Assembly (NCBI RefSeq): GCF_900182985.1
Contig: NZ_FXUY01000001.1
Coordinates: forward strand, 3,100,001 to 3,164,000
Length of the DNA: 64,000 nt
Reading direction: 5' to 3'
DNA from: Pseudomonas helmanticensis
GTDB lineage: Bacteria > Pseudomonadota > Gammaproteobacteria > Pseudomonadales > Pseudomonadaceae
Positions within the stretch are counted from its first letter, which is position 1. Each line of letters begins with the position of its first letter. Position numbers and translations under genes: made by a program. The notes under the pieces were generated by a model. That model was not told where the DNA came from, did no database searches, and saw nothing but the letters and a program-made list of their open reading frames with translations. Of this stretch, positions 25,848 to 37,116 are shown in pieces.

Positions 25848-26336
25848 CCCTCACCCTAGCCCTCTCCCAGAGGGAGAGGGGACTGACCGAGGTGTTTGGT
25901 GGATGTACGCCGACGTGAAATACCGAGTCGAATTCAGGTCCTGAAACAGATCAAAAGCCCCTCACTCGCCCCTCCCCCAGAGGGAGAGGGAACTGACCGA
26001 GGTGTTTGGTGGATGTACGCCGACGTGAAATACCGAGTCGAATTCAGGTCCTGAAACAGATCAAAAGCCTTTCACTCGCCCCTCCCCCAGAGGGAGAGGG
26101 GACTGACCGAGGTGTTTGGTGGGTGTACGCCGACGTGAAATACCGAGTCGAATTCAGGTCCTGAAACAGATCAAAAGCCCCTCACTCTCCCCTCCCCCAG
26201 AGGGAGAGGACTGACCGAGGTGTTTGGTGGATGTACGCCGACGTGAAATACCGAGTCGAATTCAGATCCTGAAAAGCCCACAAATCGGCTCCCTCTCCCC
26301 TGGGAGAGGGCTGGGCGGGCGGCGTTCCGATGAGGG
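25848..26336 (+). mobile_element. Tandem array: four copies of the MITE-like element
   Basis: Period is 110, 110 and 108 bp (ACTGACCGAGG at 25882, 25992, 26102, 26210). Each unit starts with a CCCTCACTCGCCCC-like end and palindrome (CTCCC..GGGAG) and continues with GGTGTTTGGTGGATGTACGC, the GTGAAATACCGAGTCGAATT segment and the small palindrome TTCAGG-T-CCTGAA. The last unit ends in an inverted palindrome (26291-26310); the outer right end GATGAGGGG at 26329 is separated by about 15 inserted bases. Same element as 13915-14072. No coding function. Confidence 0.8.
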
Positions 26337-26439
26337 GCAGCTCCAACACAAATCAAAAGTCGAACCCCGGGCTCCTCACCACTCTAGGCCGAGTGTCAGC
26401 TCGCCTGCTCTTGATCTTGATCCACCGGCCCCGTCGGCA

Positions 26440-26670
26440 GGCTGAGTGGAGGGATTTATCCGGGGGTGGGAGCGCAGCGACCGTTTGGCGCAGCCAAATG
26501 CATCGAGAGGAGGTGCAGCGAAGCAAACCGTAGGCGATGCGCCCGGATGAATTCCGGAGCGAAGGAACCCCGAGCTTTAGCGAGTGGGCCGAACGTTGGG
26601 GCAAGCCTTTTTGGTTACTTTTGAGGCGTTTGTCAAAAGTGACCCGCCGTAAGGGCGGAACCCTGAGAAG
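26440..26670 (+). repeat. Structured intergenic repeat, non-coding
   Basis: Rich in inverted repeats: TTTGGC/GCCAAA (26484-26498), GCATCG/CGATGC (26500-26540, enclosing a loop), CCGGA/TCCGG (26543-26557), GGTTACTTTTG/CAAAAGTGACC (26613-26644, one G-U pair), CCGCC/GGCGG (26644-26658). AGCGA occurs at 26476, 26517, 26558 and 26579. From memory, very similar sequence is dispersed in Pseudomonas chromosomes and often mis-annotated as short ORFs. Flanking 26337-26439 and 26671-26732 show nothing identifiable. Confidence 0.6.
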
Positions 26671-26732
26671 CCGTTACCGCAGCAATGGATATGTACTCGA
26701 TCAGTCAGAACATTATTGCCTGAGCCGGCACC

Positions 26733-26757
26733 TTCGCGAGCAGGCTCGCTCCCACAT
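26733..26757. repeat. Single REP (class 3)
   Basis: CTTCGCGAGCAGGCTCGCTC followed by CCACA; same arm as at 24979. Lies between the structured repeat and the yqfO-like terminator. Confidence 0.8.
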
Positions 26758-26794
26758 TAAAAACACCATCGCGCAAAAAATCGGGGGCAACAAA

Positions 26795-26826
26795 AAACCC
26801 GCAGACAGTCACTCATCTGCGGGTTT
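26795..26826 (-). terminator. Intrinsic terminator after purL/yqfO-like
   Basis: AAACCCGCAGA / TCTGCGGGTTT, 11-bp stem with a 10-base loop, about 20 bases beyond the yqfO-like stop. A six-T run follows on the minus strand. Confidence 0.88.
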
Positions 26827-26847
26827 CCTGTTTCAGCAGCAAAAAGA

Positions 26848-27159
26848 TCAGAAATCTTCCAGCCGCCACACCTCATAAGCCGGTGTCTCGTAGGGATGAC
26901 TAAGCTTCAAAGCCGCCACAACAACAACGATCAACTCATCCGCCACCACAAGCTCAACCTTCCATTCCTCAACCCGCTCAACCTGCCCCGCCTCACCAAT
27001 AAACGGCTGACTGCCGTCCAAAGGTCGAAACTGACCCAGACCAAGCACCTGCCAAGCACAGTGGTCATAGTCACCGATCCGCCCACCACCCGCAGCGAAT
27101 ACAGCCCCTTTGACCACCTCGACATGACTGTCAGGAACAAAAAACGCCAGCTTGTACAC
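26848..27159 (-). CDS. YqfO/NIF3-insert-like small protein
   Basis: 103 residues beginning MYKLAFFVPDSHVEVVKGAVFAAGGGRIG and ending SHPYETPAYEVWRLEDF. This is the stand-alone form of the domain inserted in NIF3/YqfO proteins, related to the CutA/PII-like fold. Function not established. Five bases downstream of purL, so cotranscribed with it, the usual arrangement in Pseudomonas. Confidence 0.8.
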   Translation of the reverse strand: MYKLAFFVPDSHVEVVKGAVFAAGGGRIGDYDHCAWQVLGLGQFRPLDGSQPFIGEAGQVERVEEWKVELVVADELIVVVVAALKLSHPYETPAYEVWRLEDF

Positions 27160-27164
27160 AGGCC

Positions 27165-30100
27165 TTAGTTCACCCAGACGCGTGCATTACGGAACATACG
27201 CATCCAAGGTGCATCTTCGTTCCAGTCTTCCGAACGCCACGAGTTCTGCACGGCACGGAACACACGCTCCGGGTGCGGCATCATGATCGTCACGCGGCCG
27301 TCACGGCTGGTGAGACCGGTAATCCCGCGCGGCGAACCGTTCGGGTTGGCCGGATAACGCTCGGTGACCTTGCCGCTGTTGTCGACGAAACGCATCGCCA
27401 CGCAACCGGACAGATCGGCTTCCAGCAGTGCCTCTTCGCTGGAGAACTCGGCGTGACCTTCACCGTGAGCAATGGCGATCGGCATACGCGAACCGGCCAT
27501 GCCCTGCAGGAAGATCGAGTTCGATTCCTGGATCTGCACCATCGCCACACGCGCTTCGAACTGTTCGGAGCGGTTGCGCACAAAGTGCGGCCAGAACTCG
27601 CTGCCCGGGATCAGCTCGTGCAGGTTGGACATCATCTGGCAACCGTTGCACACGCCGAGGGTGAAGCTGTCGTTACGCTCGAAGAAACCCTGGAACGCAT
27701 CGCGGGCACGGCTGTTGAACAGTGCCGACTTGGCCCAGCCTTCACCGGCGCCGAGCACGTCGCCGTAGGAGAACCCACCGCACGCCACCAGACCTTTGAA
27801 CTCGTTCAGGTCGACACGGCCGGCGAGAATGTCGCTCATGTGCACGTCGATCGCGTTGAAACCGGCGCGGTCGAACGCCGCCGCCATTTCCACCTGACCG
27901 TTGACGCCCTGCTCACGCAGCACGGCAACCTGTGGACGAATGCCCTTCTTGATGTAAGGCGCGGCGATGTCCTGGTTGACGTCGTAGCTGAGCTTGACGC
28001 TCAGGCCCGGGTTGTCTTCTTCCAGCAGCACGTCGAACTCTTGCTCGGCGCAGTCGGCGTTGTCGCGCAGACGCTGGATCTGGTAGCTGGTTTCAGCCCA
28101 GGTACGTTGCAGCAGACGACGCTGGCCTTCGAACACGGTGTCACCGTTGAAGGTGATGTTGATCTGGCCATTGTTGATCGGCTGACCGATCACAGAAACG
28201 CAGTCGCCCAGACCGGCCGCGCTGAATTGCGCGAGGATGTCTGGCGTGGCGTCCTGGCGAACCTGGATCACTGCACCCAGTTCTTCGTTGAACAGGATGG
28301 CGGCGATGTCGGCGGTGGTTTCAGCCAGACCATCAAGGTTCAGGCTCAGACCGCAATGACCGGCGAAGGCCATTTCCACCACGGAGGTCAGCAGACCACC
28401 GTCGGAACGGTCGTGGTAAGCCAGCAGGTGACCGTCGGCGTTCAAGCCCTGGATCACCGCGAAGAAGGCTTTCAGGTCTTCGGCGTCGTCGACGTCCGGC
28501 GCGTGTTTGCCGAGCTTGCCGTGTGTCTGAGCAAGGATCGAAGCACCCATACGGTTCTGACCACGACCGAGGTCGATCAGGATCAGGTCGGTGGTGCCCT
28601 TGTCCATGCGCAGTTCCGGGGTCAGGGTCTGACGGATGTCAGCCACTGGCGCGAAACCGGTCACGATCAGCGACATCGGCGAGGTCACGGTTTTTTCTTC
28701 GCCGTTATCGTTCCAGCGAGTGGCCATGGACATCGAGTCCTTGCCCACCGGAATGGTGATGCCCAGCTCAGGGCACAATTCCATACCGACCGCTTTCACG
28801 GTGTCGTACAGACGCGCGTCTTCGCCCGGGTGGCCGGCAGCGGACATCCAGTTCGCCGACAGTTTGATGTCGGAGATCTTGTTGATGCGCGACGCGGCGA
28901 TGTTGGTCAGGGTTTCGCCGATGGCCATGCGGCCCGACGCCGGAGCGTCCAGCAGAGCCAGCGGAGTACGCTCGCCCATCGCCATCGCTTCACCGGTGTA
29001 AACGTCGAAGCTGGTGGCGGTGACGGCAACGTCGGCCACCGGAACCTGCCACGGGCCGACCATTTGGTCACGGGCCACGAGGCCGGTGATCGTGCGGTCG
29101 CCGATGGTGATCAGAAAGCTTTTGCTCGCCACGGCCGGGTGATGCAGCACGCGTTCGATGGACTCGCTGATGTCGAGGTTCGACGGATCGAAGTCATCGC
29201 CCATTTCAGCTTCGCGAACCACCGAGCGGTGCATGCGCGGGGCTTTGCCCAGCAACACTTCCAGTGGCATGTCCACCGGGTTGTTGCCGAAGTGGCTGTC
29301 GGTCACGGTAAGTTGCGGTTCAGCGGTGGCTTCACCGACAACGGCAAACGGGCAGCGCTCGCGTTCACAGATCGCCTGGAAGCGCGCGAAGTCTTCAGGG
29401 CCAACGGCCAGAACGTAACGTTCCTGGGATTCGTTGGACCAGATTTCGTGCGGGGCCATGCCCGGCTCGTCGTTAGGAATGTTGCGCAGTTCGAAACGGC
29501 CACCGCGGTCGCCGTCGTTGACCAGTTCCGGGAAGGCGTTGGACAGACCGCCCGCGCCAACGTCGTGGATGAAGCTGATCGGGTTCTTGTCACCCAGTTG
29601 CCAGCAACGGTCGATGACTTCCTGGCAACGACGCTCCATTTCAGGGTTTTCACGCTGTACGGAAGCGAAGTCGAGATCCGCCGAGCTGGTGCCGGTGGCC
29701 ATCGAGGAAGCGGCACCGCCGCCCAGACCGATGAGCATCGCCGGGCCGCCGAGGACGATCAGCTTGGAGCCGACCAGGATCTCGCCTTTCTTGACGTGTT
29801 CTTCGCGGATGTTGCCCATGCCGCCAGCGAGCATGATCGGCTTGTGGTAACCACGAACTTCGTCACCGTGCGGGGTGGTGATCGATTGTTCGAAGGTACG
29901 GAAGTAGCCAGTCAGGGCCGGACGACCGAATTCGTTGTTGAACGCGGCGCCGCCGAGCGGGCCTTCGATCATGATGTCCAGCGCGGTGACGATGCGCTCA
30001 GGCTTGCCGTACGGCACTTCCCACGGCTGTTCGAAGCCGGGGATCTGCAGGTTCGACACGGTGAAACCGGTGAGGCCAGCCTTTGGCTTGGCACCACGAC

Positions 30101-31061
30101 CGGTTGCACCTTCGTCACGGATCTCGCCGCCGGAACCGGTCGATGCGCCCGGGAACGGGGCGATCGCGGTCGGGTGGTTGTGGGTTTCAACCTTCATCAG
30201 GATGTGCACCGGCTCCTGCACCGCACCGTACTGGCGGGTTTCAGGGTTCGGGAAGAAACGGCCGGCAACGTTGCCGACGATCACCGAGGCGTTGTCCTTA
30301 TAAGCCGACAGAACGCCTTCGCTGTGCATCACGTAGGTGTTCTTGATCATGCCGAACAGGCTTTTTTCCTGGTTCTCACCATCAATATCCCAACTGGCGT
30401 TGAAGATCTTGTGGCGGCAGTGTTCGGAGTTGGCCTGGGCAAACATCATCAGTTCGATGTCGTGCGGGTTGCGCTTCAAACCGTTGAAGGCGTCGACCAG
30501 ATAATCGATTTCGTCTTCGGCCAGGGCCAGGCCCAGCTCGGTGTTGGCTTTTTCCAGCGCAGCGCGACCGCCACCGAGGATGTCGATGGCCGTCAGCGGC
30601 TTCGGCTCGGCGTGGCTGAACAGACCGGCGGCCTGTTCGAGGTTGGCCAGCACGATCTGCGTCATGCGGTCATGCAGCACGTCGGCGATCTGCTGGGCTT
30701 CGGCTTCACTGAACTGACCGGCCACGTAGAAGGCGATACCGCGCTCCAGACGCTGGATCTTGCTCAGGCCGCAGTTGCGGGCGATGTCGCTGGCCTTGCT
30801 CGACCATGGCGAGATGGTGCCGAAACGCGGCAACACCAGAAACAGACGACCGGTCGGCTCTTGTACCGGAACGCTTGGGCCGTACTTCAGAAGGCGCGCT
30901 AGCACCTGCTGTTCGTCGCCGGTCAGGACGCCGGTGACTTCGGCGAAGTGAGCGAATTCAGCATACAGGCCACTGACAGCTGGAACCTTCTGGCTCAGTT
31001 GCTCAAGGAGTTTGCTGTGGCGAAAGGCAGAAAGGGCAGGAGCGCCGCGCAGGATCAACAT
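27165..31061 (-). CDS. purL: Phosphoribosylformylglycinamidine synthase PurL
   Basis: Fourth step of purine synthesis: FGAR + glutamine + ATP to FGAM. 1298 residues, the large proteobacterial form. N-terminal PurS-like region (about 1-150), two AIR-synthase-like halves ([20 protein letters not shown] near 210; [30 protein letters not shown] near 300), and a C-terminal glutamine amidotransferase from about 1035 with the nucleophile in [12 protein letters not shown] and the His/Glu pair in MPHPERVFR. Complete. The 285 bases between it and mltF hold the two divergent promoters and no gene. Confidence 0.98.
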   Translation of the reverse strand: MLILRGAPALSAFRHSKLLEQLSQKVPAVSGLYAEFAHFAEVTGVLTGDEQQVLARLLKYGPSVPVQEPTGRLFLVLPRFGTISPWSSKASDIARNCGLSKIQRLERGIAFYVAGQFSEAEAQQIADVLHDRMTQIVLANLEQAAGLFSHAEPKPLTAIDILGGGRAALEKANTELGLALAEDEIDYLVDAFNGLKRNPHDIELMMFAQANSEHCRHKIFNASWDIDGENQEKSLFGMIKNTYVMHSEGVLSAYKDNASVIVGNVAGRFFPNPETRQYGAVQEPVHILMKVETHNHPTAIAPFPGASTGSGGEIRDEGATGRGAKPKAGLTGFTVSNLQIPGFEQPWEVPYGKPERIVTALDIMIEGPLGGAAFNNEFGRPALTGYFRTFEQSITTPHGDEVRGYHKPIMLAGGMGNIREEHVKKGEILVGSKLIVLGGPAMLIGLGGGAASSMATGTSSADLDFASVQRENPEMERRCQEVIDRCWQLGDKNPISFIHDVGAGGLSNAFPELVNDGDRGGRFELRNIPNDEPGMAPHEIWSNESQERYVLAVGPEDFARFQAICERERCPFAVVGEATAEPQLTVTDSHFGNNPVDMPLEVLLGKAPRMHRSVVREAEMGDDFDPSNLDISESIERVLHHPAVASKSFLITIGDRTITGLVARDQMVGPWQVPVADVAVTATSFDVYTGEAMAMGERTPLALLDAPASGRMAIGETLTNIAASRINKISDIKLSANWMSAAGHPGEDARLYDTVKAVGMELCPELGITIPVGKDSMSMATRWNDNGEEKTVTSPMSLIVTGFAPVADIRQTLTPELRMDKGTTDLILIDLGRGQNRMGASILAQTHGKLGKHAPDVDDAEDLKAFFAVIQGLNADGHLLAYHDRSDGGLLTSVVEMAFAGHCGLSLNLDGLAETTADIAAILFNEELGAVIQVRQDATPDILAQFSAAGLGDCVSVIGQPINNGQINITFNGDTVFEGQRRLLQRTWAETSYQIQRLRDNADCAEQEFDVLLEEDNPGLSVKLSYDVNQDIAAPYIKKGIRPQVAVLREQGVNGQVEMAAAFDRAGFNAIDVHMSDILAGRVDLNEFKGLVACGGFSYGDVLGAGEGWAKSALFNSRARDAFQGFFERNDSFTLGVCNGCQMMSNLHELIPGSEFWPHFVRNRSEQFEARVAMVQIQESNSIFLQGMAGSRMPIAIAHGEGHAEFSSEEALLEADLSGCVAMRFVDNSGKVTERYPANPNGSPRGITGLTSRDGRVTIMMPHPERVFRAVQNSWRSEDWNEDAPWMRMFRNARVWVN

Positions 31062-31280
31062 CTTCGGGACAGCCTCGGGAAGGGGTGTGCTTTGAGGCCG
31101 TGCATTCTAGCCTAAACCGCCCCCAACATCACCCGAAACGCTACGCACGGTTGCACTCGGGTATCAATCTGTGTTTCCGACTCCAAAGTCAGGTAAATCG
31201 GCGGTTTGAGACCTGCTTATTTTTACTGTAACAAAAACCCGCGAAGCCCCGTTCCTGCTGGGTTTCGTGCGGTTTTGTGA

Positions 31281-32807
<1,527 letters not shown>

Positions 32808-32811
32808 AAGT

Positions 32812-32887
32812 AAAAGATCGCAGCCTTCGGCAGCTCCTACAGGGTTATGCGTACACCTGTAGGAGCTGCCGAAGGCTGCGATCTTTT
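32812..32887. repeat. REP doublet (class 1)
   Basis: Fills the whole gap between the convergent mltF and pdxJ genes. Both arms carry the CTTCGG/CCGAAG variant. Confidence 0.9.
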
Positions 32888-32891
32888 GATC

Positions 32892-33638
32892 TTAGCCCTT
32901 GAGAGCAGCAGCCAGAATCAGCGCTTTCATCTCGGACACGGCAGACTTGAAGCCGACGAACAAGGCATGCGCCACCAGCGCATGGCCGATGTTCAGTTCA
33001 TTGATGCCTTTGATCGCCGCCACCGCTTCAACGTTGTGGTAATGCAAACCGTGACCCGCGTTAACGATCAAGCCTTGGGCCAGACCAAACGCCACGCCAT
33101 CCGCCACACGCTTCAATTCTTCAGCCACTTCAGTCGGGGTTTCGGCATCGGCGTAACGACCGGTGTGCAACTCGATGGCCGGCGCACCGACGCGCTTCGA
33201 CGCGGCGATCTGGCGCTCGTCGGCATCGATGAACAGCGACACTTCGCTGCCGATCTTCGACAGACGTTCAACCGCAGCCTTGATCCGTTCTTCCTGCCCC
33301 GCTACATCAAGGCCGCCTTCAGTGGTCAGCTCCTGACGGGTTTCCGGGACCAGACAGATATGCGCCGGGCGAATCCGCTCGGCGAACGCCATCATTTCTT
33401 CGGTGACGCCCATTTCGAAATTCATGCGGGTTTGCAGCACATCCTTGAGCAGCAGTACATCGCGCTCCTGAATGTGTCGGCGGTCTTCGCGCAGGTGCAC
33501 GGTGATGCCATCGGCGCCCGCCTCTTCCGCGTCCAGTGCAGCCTTGACCGGATCCGGGTAGCGCGTGCCACGGGCCTGACGCAGGGTGGCGACGTGGTCG
33601 ATGTTCACGCCAAGAAGAATGCGATTGCTGGTGGTCAC
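32892..33638 (-). CDS. pdxJ: Pyridoxine 5'-phosphate synthase PdxJ
   Basis: Condenses 3-amino-2-oxopropyl phosphate with deoxyxylulose 5-phosphate to pyridoxine 5'-phosphate. 248-residue TIM barrel; [37 protein letters not shown] and [15 protein letters not shown] are diagnostic. The start is GTG 33638 ([12 protein letters not shown]) with AGGAG nine bases ahead, rather than the upstream start that would add 11 unconserved residues. Last gene of the lepA-lepB-rnc-era-recO-pdxJ cluster. Confidence 0.97.
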   Translation of the reverse strand: MTTSNRILLGVNIDHVATLRQARGTRYPDPVKAALDAEEAGADGITVHLREDRRHIQERDVLLLKDVLQTRMNFEMGVTEEMMAFAERIRPAHICLVPETRQELTTEGGLDVAGQEERIKAAVERLSKIGSEVSLFIDADERQIAASKRVGAPAIELHTGRYADAETPTEVAEELKRVADGVAFGLAQGLIVNAGHGLHYHNVEAVAAIKGINELNIGHALVAHALFVGFKSAVSEMKALILAAALKG

Positions 33639-33685
33639 GGATGCGCTCCTGAATTGAGAGATTCGGCGCACAGCATACGGGGTGA

Positions 33686-34375
33686 TCAGGGCTTGCGAAA
33701 CAATTCGCGACTGACGAGAGGACGACCGCCCAGATGAACGGCCAATGCCTGACGCATCAAGCGCTTGGCGGCGGACAGCGCGCCGGGGGCGGTCCAGTCG
33801 GCTTCGGCCATGGCCAGCAACTCAACACCGTTGAACAGGCCGGGCTGCAGCAGGAAAACCCGTTCCAGGCCCGCATCCACTTGCAAACGGTAGAGTCCAT
33901 CCGGAGCGATGGGCTCGCCGTGAACATCGGTATTCAGTGAAAAGCCGTAACCGAGATCGTCCAATAGTCGCCACTCGAAAGAGCGCAGCAATGGCTCCAG
34001 CGGACGGCCTTCAGCCAATGCCAGCAAGGTCGCGGCGTAGTGATCGAATACGCCCGGGTGCGGATCTTCTGCAGGCAGCAAGCGGATCAGCAGTTCATTG
34101 AGATAGAGACCGCTGAACAGCGCCTCACCGTTGAGCCACGCCGAAGTGCCGGCACTTTCCATGCGCCCGACATTCTTCAATTCGCCCTTGCCGCGAAACT
34201 CGACTTCCAGCGACACGAATGGCCGCGCCAACGTCCCGGCCTTGCCTCGCGCACTGCGCAACACCGCCCGCAGCCGACCTTGCGGCGTGAGGAAATCCAC
34301 CAGCGCACTGGTTTCACGGTAGGCGCGACTGTGCAGGACGTAGGCGGGTTGGGCGGGAGGCGGGTTTTGCGACAT
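33686..34375 (-). CDS. recO: DNA repair protein RecO
   Basis: Recombination mediator that loads RecA on SSB-coated DNA with RecR (RecFOR pathway). 229 residues: N-terminal OB fold ([34 protein letters not shown]) and helical C-terminal domain ([15 protein letters not shown]). The zinc-finger cysteines of some RecO proteins are absent, as usual in Pseudomonas. Between era and pdxJ; a REP doublet separates it from era. Confidence 0.93.
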   Translation of the reverse strand: MSQNPPPAQPAYVLHSRAYRETSALVDFLTPQGRLRAVLRSARGKAGTLARPFVSLEVEFRGKGELKNVGRMESAGTSAWLNGEALFSGLYLNELLIRLLPAEDPHPGVFDHYAATLLALAEGRPLEPLLRSFEWRLLDDLGYGFSLNTDVHGEPIAPDGLYRLQVDAGLERVFLLQPGLFNGVELLAMAEADWTAPGALSAAKRLMRQALAVHLGGRPLVSRELFRKP

Positions 34376-34403
34376 GAACGTTGTTTCCCGATCAGGGATT
34401 GCA

Positions 34404-34476
34404 AAAAAGATCGCAGCCTTCGGCAGCTCCTACAGGCTTACGTCATGTAGGAGCTGCCGAAGGCTGCGATCTTTTG
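34404..34476. repeat. REP doublet (class 1)
   Basis: Inverted arms, both with the CTTCGG variant, between era and recO on the same transcript; short loop TACAGGCTTACGTCATGTA. Confidence 0.9.
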
Positions 34477-34489
34477 ATCTTCGAATCGC

Positions 34490-35392
34490 TTACAGGTCGC
34501 CGTAACCCAGCGAACGCAGTGCGCGCTCGTCGTCGGACCAGCCGCCCTTCACCTTTACCCACAGGTTGAGCATGATCTTGGAGTCGAACAGCAGCTCCAT
34601 GTCCTTGCGCGCTTCGGTGCCGATGCGCTTGATACGCTCGCCCTTGTCGCCAATGATGATCTTCTTCTGGCCGTCACGCTCAACGAGGATCAAGGCGTGG
34701 ATATGCAGGGTCTTGCCCTGCTGCTTGAACTCTTCGATTTCGACGGTGATCTGGTACGGCAGCTCGGCGCCCATCTGGCGCATGATTTTCTCGCGTACCA
34801 GTTCGGCGGCGAGGAAGCGGCTGCTGCGGTCGGTGATCTGGTCTTCCGGGAAGAAGTGATCGTTCTCCGGCAGGTGATCGGCAATGACCTTTTCCAGCGC
34901 TTCGAGGTTATGCCCGTGCTGTGCGGAAATCGGAATGATCTGCGCGTTCGGCAGTTGTTCCTGCAGCCAGCTCAGGTGCGGCATCAGCTCGGCTTTGTCT
35001 TCGATGCGATCGGTCTTGTTCAGCGCGACGATCAGCGGGCCGGTCACGTACTGCACGCGTTCCAGCACCATCTGGTCTTCATCGGTCCACTTGGTGCGGT
35101 CAACGACGAAGATCACCACGTCGACGTCTTTCAACGCGGCCGAAGCGGTTTTGTTCATGTAACGGTTCAGGGCCTTTTCGCCACCCTTGTGCATGCCCGG
35201 GGTGTCGACGTAGATCGCTTGCACGTCACCCTCGGTTTTGATCCCGAGCATATTGTGGCGAGTGGTCTGCGGCTTGCGCGAAGTGATCGCGAGCTTCTGG
35301 CCGAGGATGTGGTTCAACAACGTCGACTTGCCGACGTTGGGACGGCCGACGATGGCAACATAGCCACAGCGAGTTGCGTTTGTATCAGTCAT
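34490..35392 (-). CDS. era: GTPase Era
   Basis: Binds the 3' end of 16S rRNA and supports 30S maturation. 300 residues from ATG 35392: [10 protein letters not shown]-loop at 16-24, DTPG and NKTD motifs, then a C-terminal KH domain ([26 protein letters not shown]). The ATG at 35392 has GGAGA at good distance; the upstream ATG at 35398 is too close to it. Overlaps the rnc stop by eight bases. Confidence 0.97.
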   Translation of the reverse strand: MTDTNATRCGYVAIVGRPNVGKSTLLNHILGQKLAITSRKPQTTRHNMLGIKTEGDVQAIYVDTPGMHKGGEKALNRYMNKTASAALKDVDVVIFVVDRTKWTDEDQMVLERVQYVTGPLIVALNKTDRIEDKAELMPHLSWLQEQLPNAQIIPISAQHGHNLEALEKVIADHLPENDHFFPEDQITDRSSRFLAAELVREKIMRQMGAELPYQITVEIEEFKQQGKTLHIHALILVERDGQKKIIIGDKGERIKRIGTEARKDMELLFDSKIMLNLWVKVKGGWSDDERALRSLGYGDL

Positions 35393-36074
35393 TGCCATTC
35401 TCCACGCCCAGGGCAATCAGTGCTGCGGCGGCCGCTACCTGTTCGGCAATACGACGGCTCACACCCTGACCTCGGCTTTTTTCATTCAGTAAGACAACTT
35501 CGCACTCGACGAAGAAAATTCGGCAGTGCGGCTCGCCCTGGATATCCACCACTTCGTAGCGTGGCAGATCGCAACCGCGCGATTGCAGGTGTTCCTGCAG
35601 ACGGGTTTTCGGATCCTTGTTGGTATCGACCAGCGTCAGGCCTTCGAACTCGCCAGCCAGCCAGGCCAGGACGCGTTCGCGTGCCATGTCCATACCAGCA
35701 TCGAGATAGATGGCGCCGATCAACGCTTCGAGGGCATCGGCCAGAATCGATTCGCGACGGAAACCGCCGCTCTTCAGTTCACCGGAGCCCAATCGCAGGT
35801 AATCGCCCAGGTCGAAACCGCGTGCCAGGACGGCCAGCGTCTCACCTTTCACCAGACGTGCGCGCAAACGCGACAACTGGCCTTCGCGGGCCAGCGGGAA
35901 GCGGTCGAAGAGCGCCTCGCCAGCGACGAAGTTGAGGATGGCATCACCGAGGAATTCCAGGCGTTCGTTGTTGCGCCCGGCAAAACTGCGGTGCGTAAGG
36001 GCCAGCAGCATCAGCTCCTGATCCTTGAAGGTGTATCCGAGCTGACGCTCGAGACGGCTTAGAGAAACGCTCAC
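35385..36074 (-). CDS. rnc: Ribonuclease III
   Basis: Processes rRNA and structured mRNA. 229 residues: RNase III signature [15 protein letters not shown] (E40, D44), second acidic pair [15 protein letters not shown], and a C-terminal dsRNA-binding domain ([22 protein letters not shown]...). The start is GTG 36074, overlapping the TGA of the frame that I read as a DUF4845 remnant (CCGTGA), the coupling seen where that gene is intact. Confidence 0.97.
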   Translation of the reverse strand: MSVSLSRLERQLGYTFKDQELMLLALTHRSFAGRNNERLEFLGDAILNFVAGEALFDRFPLAREGQLSRLRARLVKGETLAVLARGFDLGDYLRLGSGELKSGGFRRESILADALEALIGAIYLDAGMDMARERVLAWLAGEFEGLTLVDTNKDPKTRLQEHLQSRGCDLPRYEVVDIQGEPHCRIFFVECEVVLLNEKSRGQGVSRRIAEQVAAAAALIALGVENGND

Positions 36075-36163
36075 GGTTTACCCACGCTGAGTTCGTGGCT
36101 GGATTCCACCGCCATCGCCGGGATACGGCGCAGGCCTGGGACAATTAACGCTGTGTTCAAAAA
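36071..36163 (-). pseudogene. Possible 3' remnant of DUF4845 gene
   Basis: In the frame ending TGA at 36071-36073, the last codons read [11 protein letters not shown], resembling the C terminus of the DUF4845 protein that sits between lepB and rnc in P. aeruginosa (PA0769). The frame is closed by TAA at 36164-36166, so only about 30 codons remain. The rest of 36167-36256 holds two stem-loops (GGCGCTG/CAGCGCC and GGAGCC/GGCTCC). Confidence 0.35.
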
Positions 36164-36256
36164 TTACATCCTGAATATCGTGGCTTCATGCCCCGGAGCC
36201 GATTGTGCTGGCTCCAGAAATGCATTCGGCGCTGTGGTCAACAGCGCCGTGTGTGA

Positions 36257-37111
36257 TTACTTGATCAGGCCAACCCGCGAGAAATTCGGCAGGTGACTGA
36301 GTTTCGGTTCCGGCCAGCTCATCCAGACCGCGAAGGCCTTGCCGACGATATTCTGGTCGGGAACCATGCCCAGCAGATCCTTGGGAATGTTCGGATCATC
36401 CCAGTAGCGACTGTCGTTCGAATTGTCGCGGTTGTCGCCCATCATGAAGTAGTGCCCGGCAGGCACTGTCCACGAACGGTCCGGTGTGGCGCGGTAGCGG
36501 CTCATTTCCTTGCGGATCAGGTGCTCTGCGGCGCCGAGTTTTTCTTTGTACAGTTCAGCGCTGCCCAGCGTGCCCGGCTCGGAGCCGACCAGCTGCTCGG
36601 CGATCGACTCGCCATTCACAAACAGGTGCTTGTCGGCGGTGTAGCGAATCGTGTCGCCCGGCAGGCCGACTACACGCTTGATGTAGTTGACGTTCGGGTC
36701 GCTCGGGTAGCGGAACACCATGACATCGCCGCGCTGCGGATCACCGACTTCGATGATTTTCTTGTCGATAACCGGCAAGCGGATACCGTAGGAAAACTTG
36801 TTCACCAGAATGAAGTCGCCAACATCCAGCGTAGGCTTCATCGAGCCGGACGGGATCTGGAACGGTTCCACCAGGAACGAACGCAGCACCAGCACGATGA
36901 ACAACACCGGAAAGAACGACTTGCCGTATTCAACCAGCAGCGGCTCTTTGTTGAGTTTCTCGACAACCACGACATCAGGCTGACCGACACTGCCCTGATA
37001 AGAGGCAATGGCGGCACGCCGACGCGGTGCCAGGATCAACAGATCAAGCAACGCCAACAGGCCGCAGACGAACACGGCGATGACCAGCAACAGCGGGAAA
37101 TTTAGTGACAT
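36257..37111 (-). CDS. lepB: Signal peptidase I
   Basis: Cleaves Sec and Tat signal peptides at the periplasmic face. 284 residues: two N-terminal membrane segments (about 4-28 and 66-80), catalytic Ser90 in IPSGSMKPTLDVGDFILV and Lys145 in YIKRVVGLPGD, then MMGDNRDNSNDSR. Five bases downstream of lepA, so cotranscribed. Confidence 0.97.
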   Translation of the reverse strand: MSLNFPLLLVIAVFVCGLLALLDLLILAPRRRAAIASYQGSVGQPDVVVVEKLNKEPLLVEYGKSFFPVLFIVLVLRSFLVEPFQIPSGSMKPTLDVGDFILVNKFSYGIRLPVIDKKIIEVGDPQRGDVMVFRYPSDPNVNYIKRVVGLPGDTIRYTADKHLFVNGESIAEQLVGSEPGTLGSAELYKEKLGAAEHLIRKEMSRYRATPDRSWTVPAGHYFMMGDNRDNSNDSRYWDDPNIPKDLLGMVPDQNIVGKAFAVWMSWPEPKLSHLPNFSRVGLIK

Positions 37112-37116
37112 AGGAC

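Noticed and set aside
25848..26310. Possible CRISPR array
   Set aside because: 110-bp period with the whole unit conserved; there are no variable spacers and no cas genes.
26330..26878. Short open frames on both strands
   Set aside because: They cross the structured repeat and a REP; composition follows the stems rather than codon use.
27273..30902. 1209-codon open frame on the plus strand
   Set aside because: Exactly antisense to purL. Long antisense frames are common in GC-rich genes, and the translation is low-complexity in H, V, Q and R with no domain.
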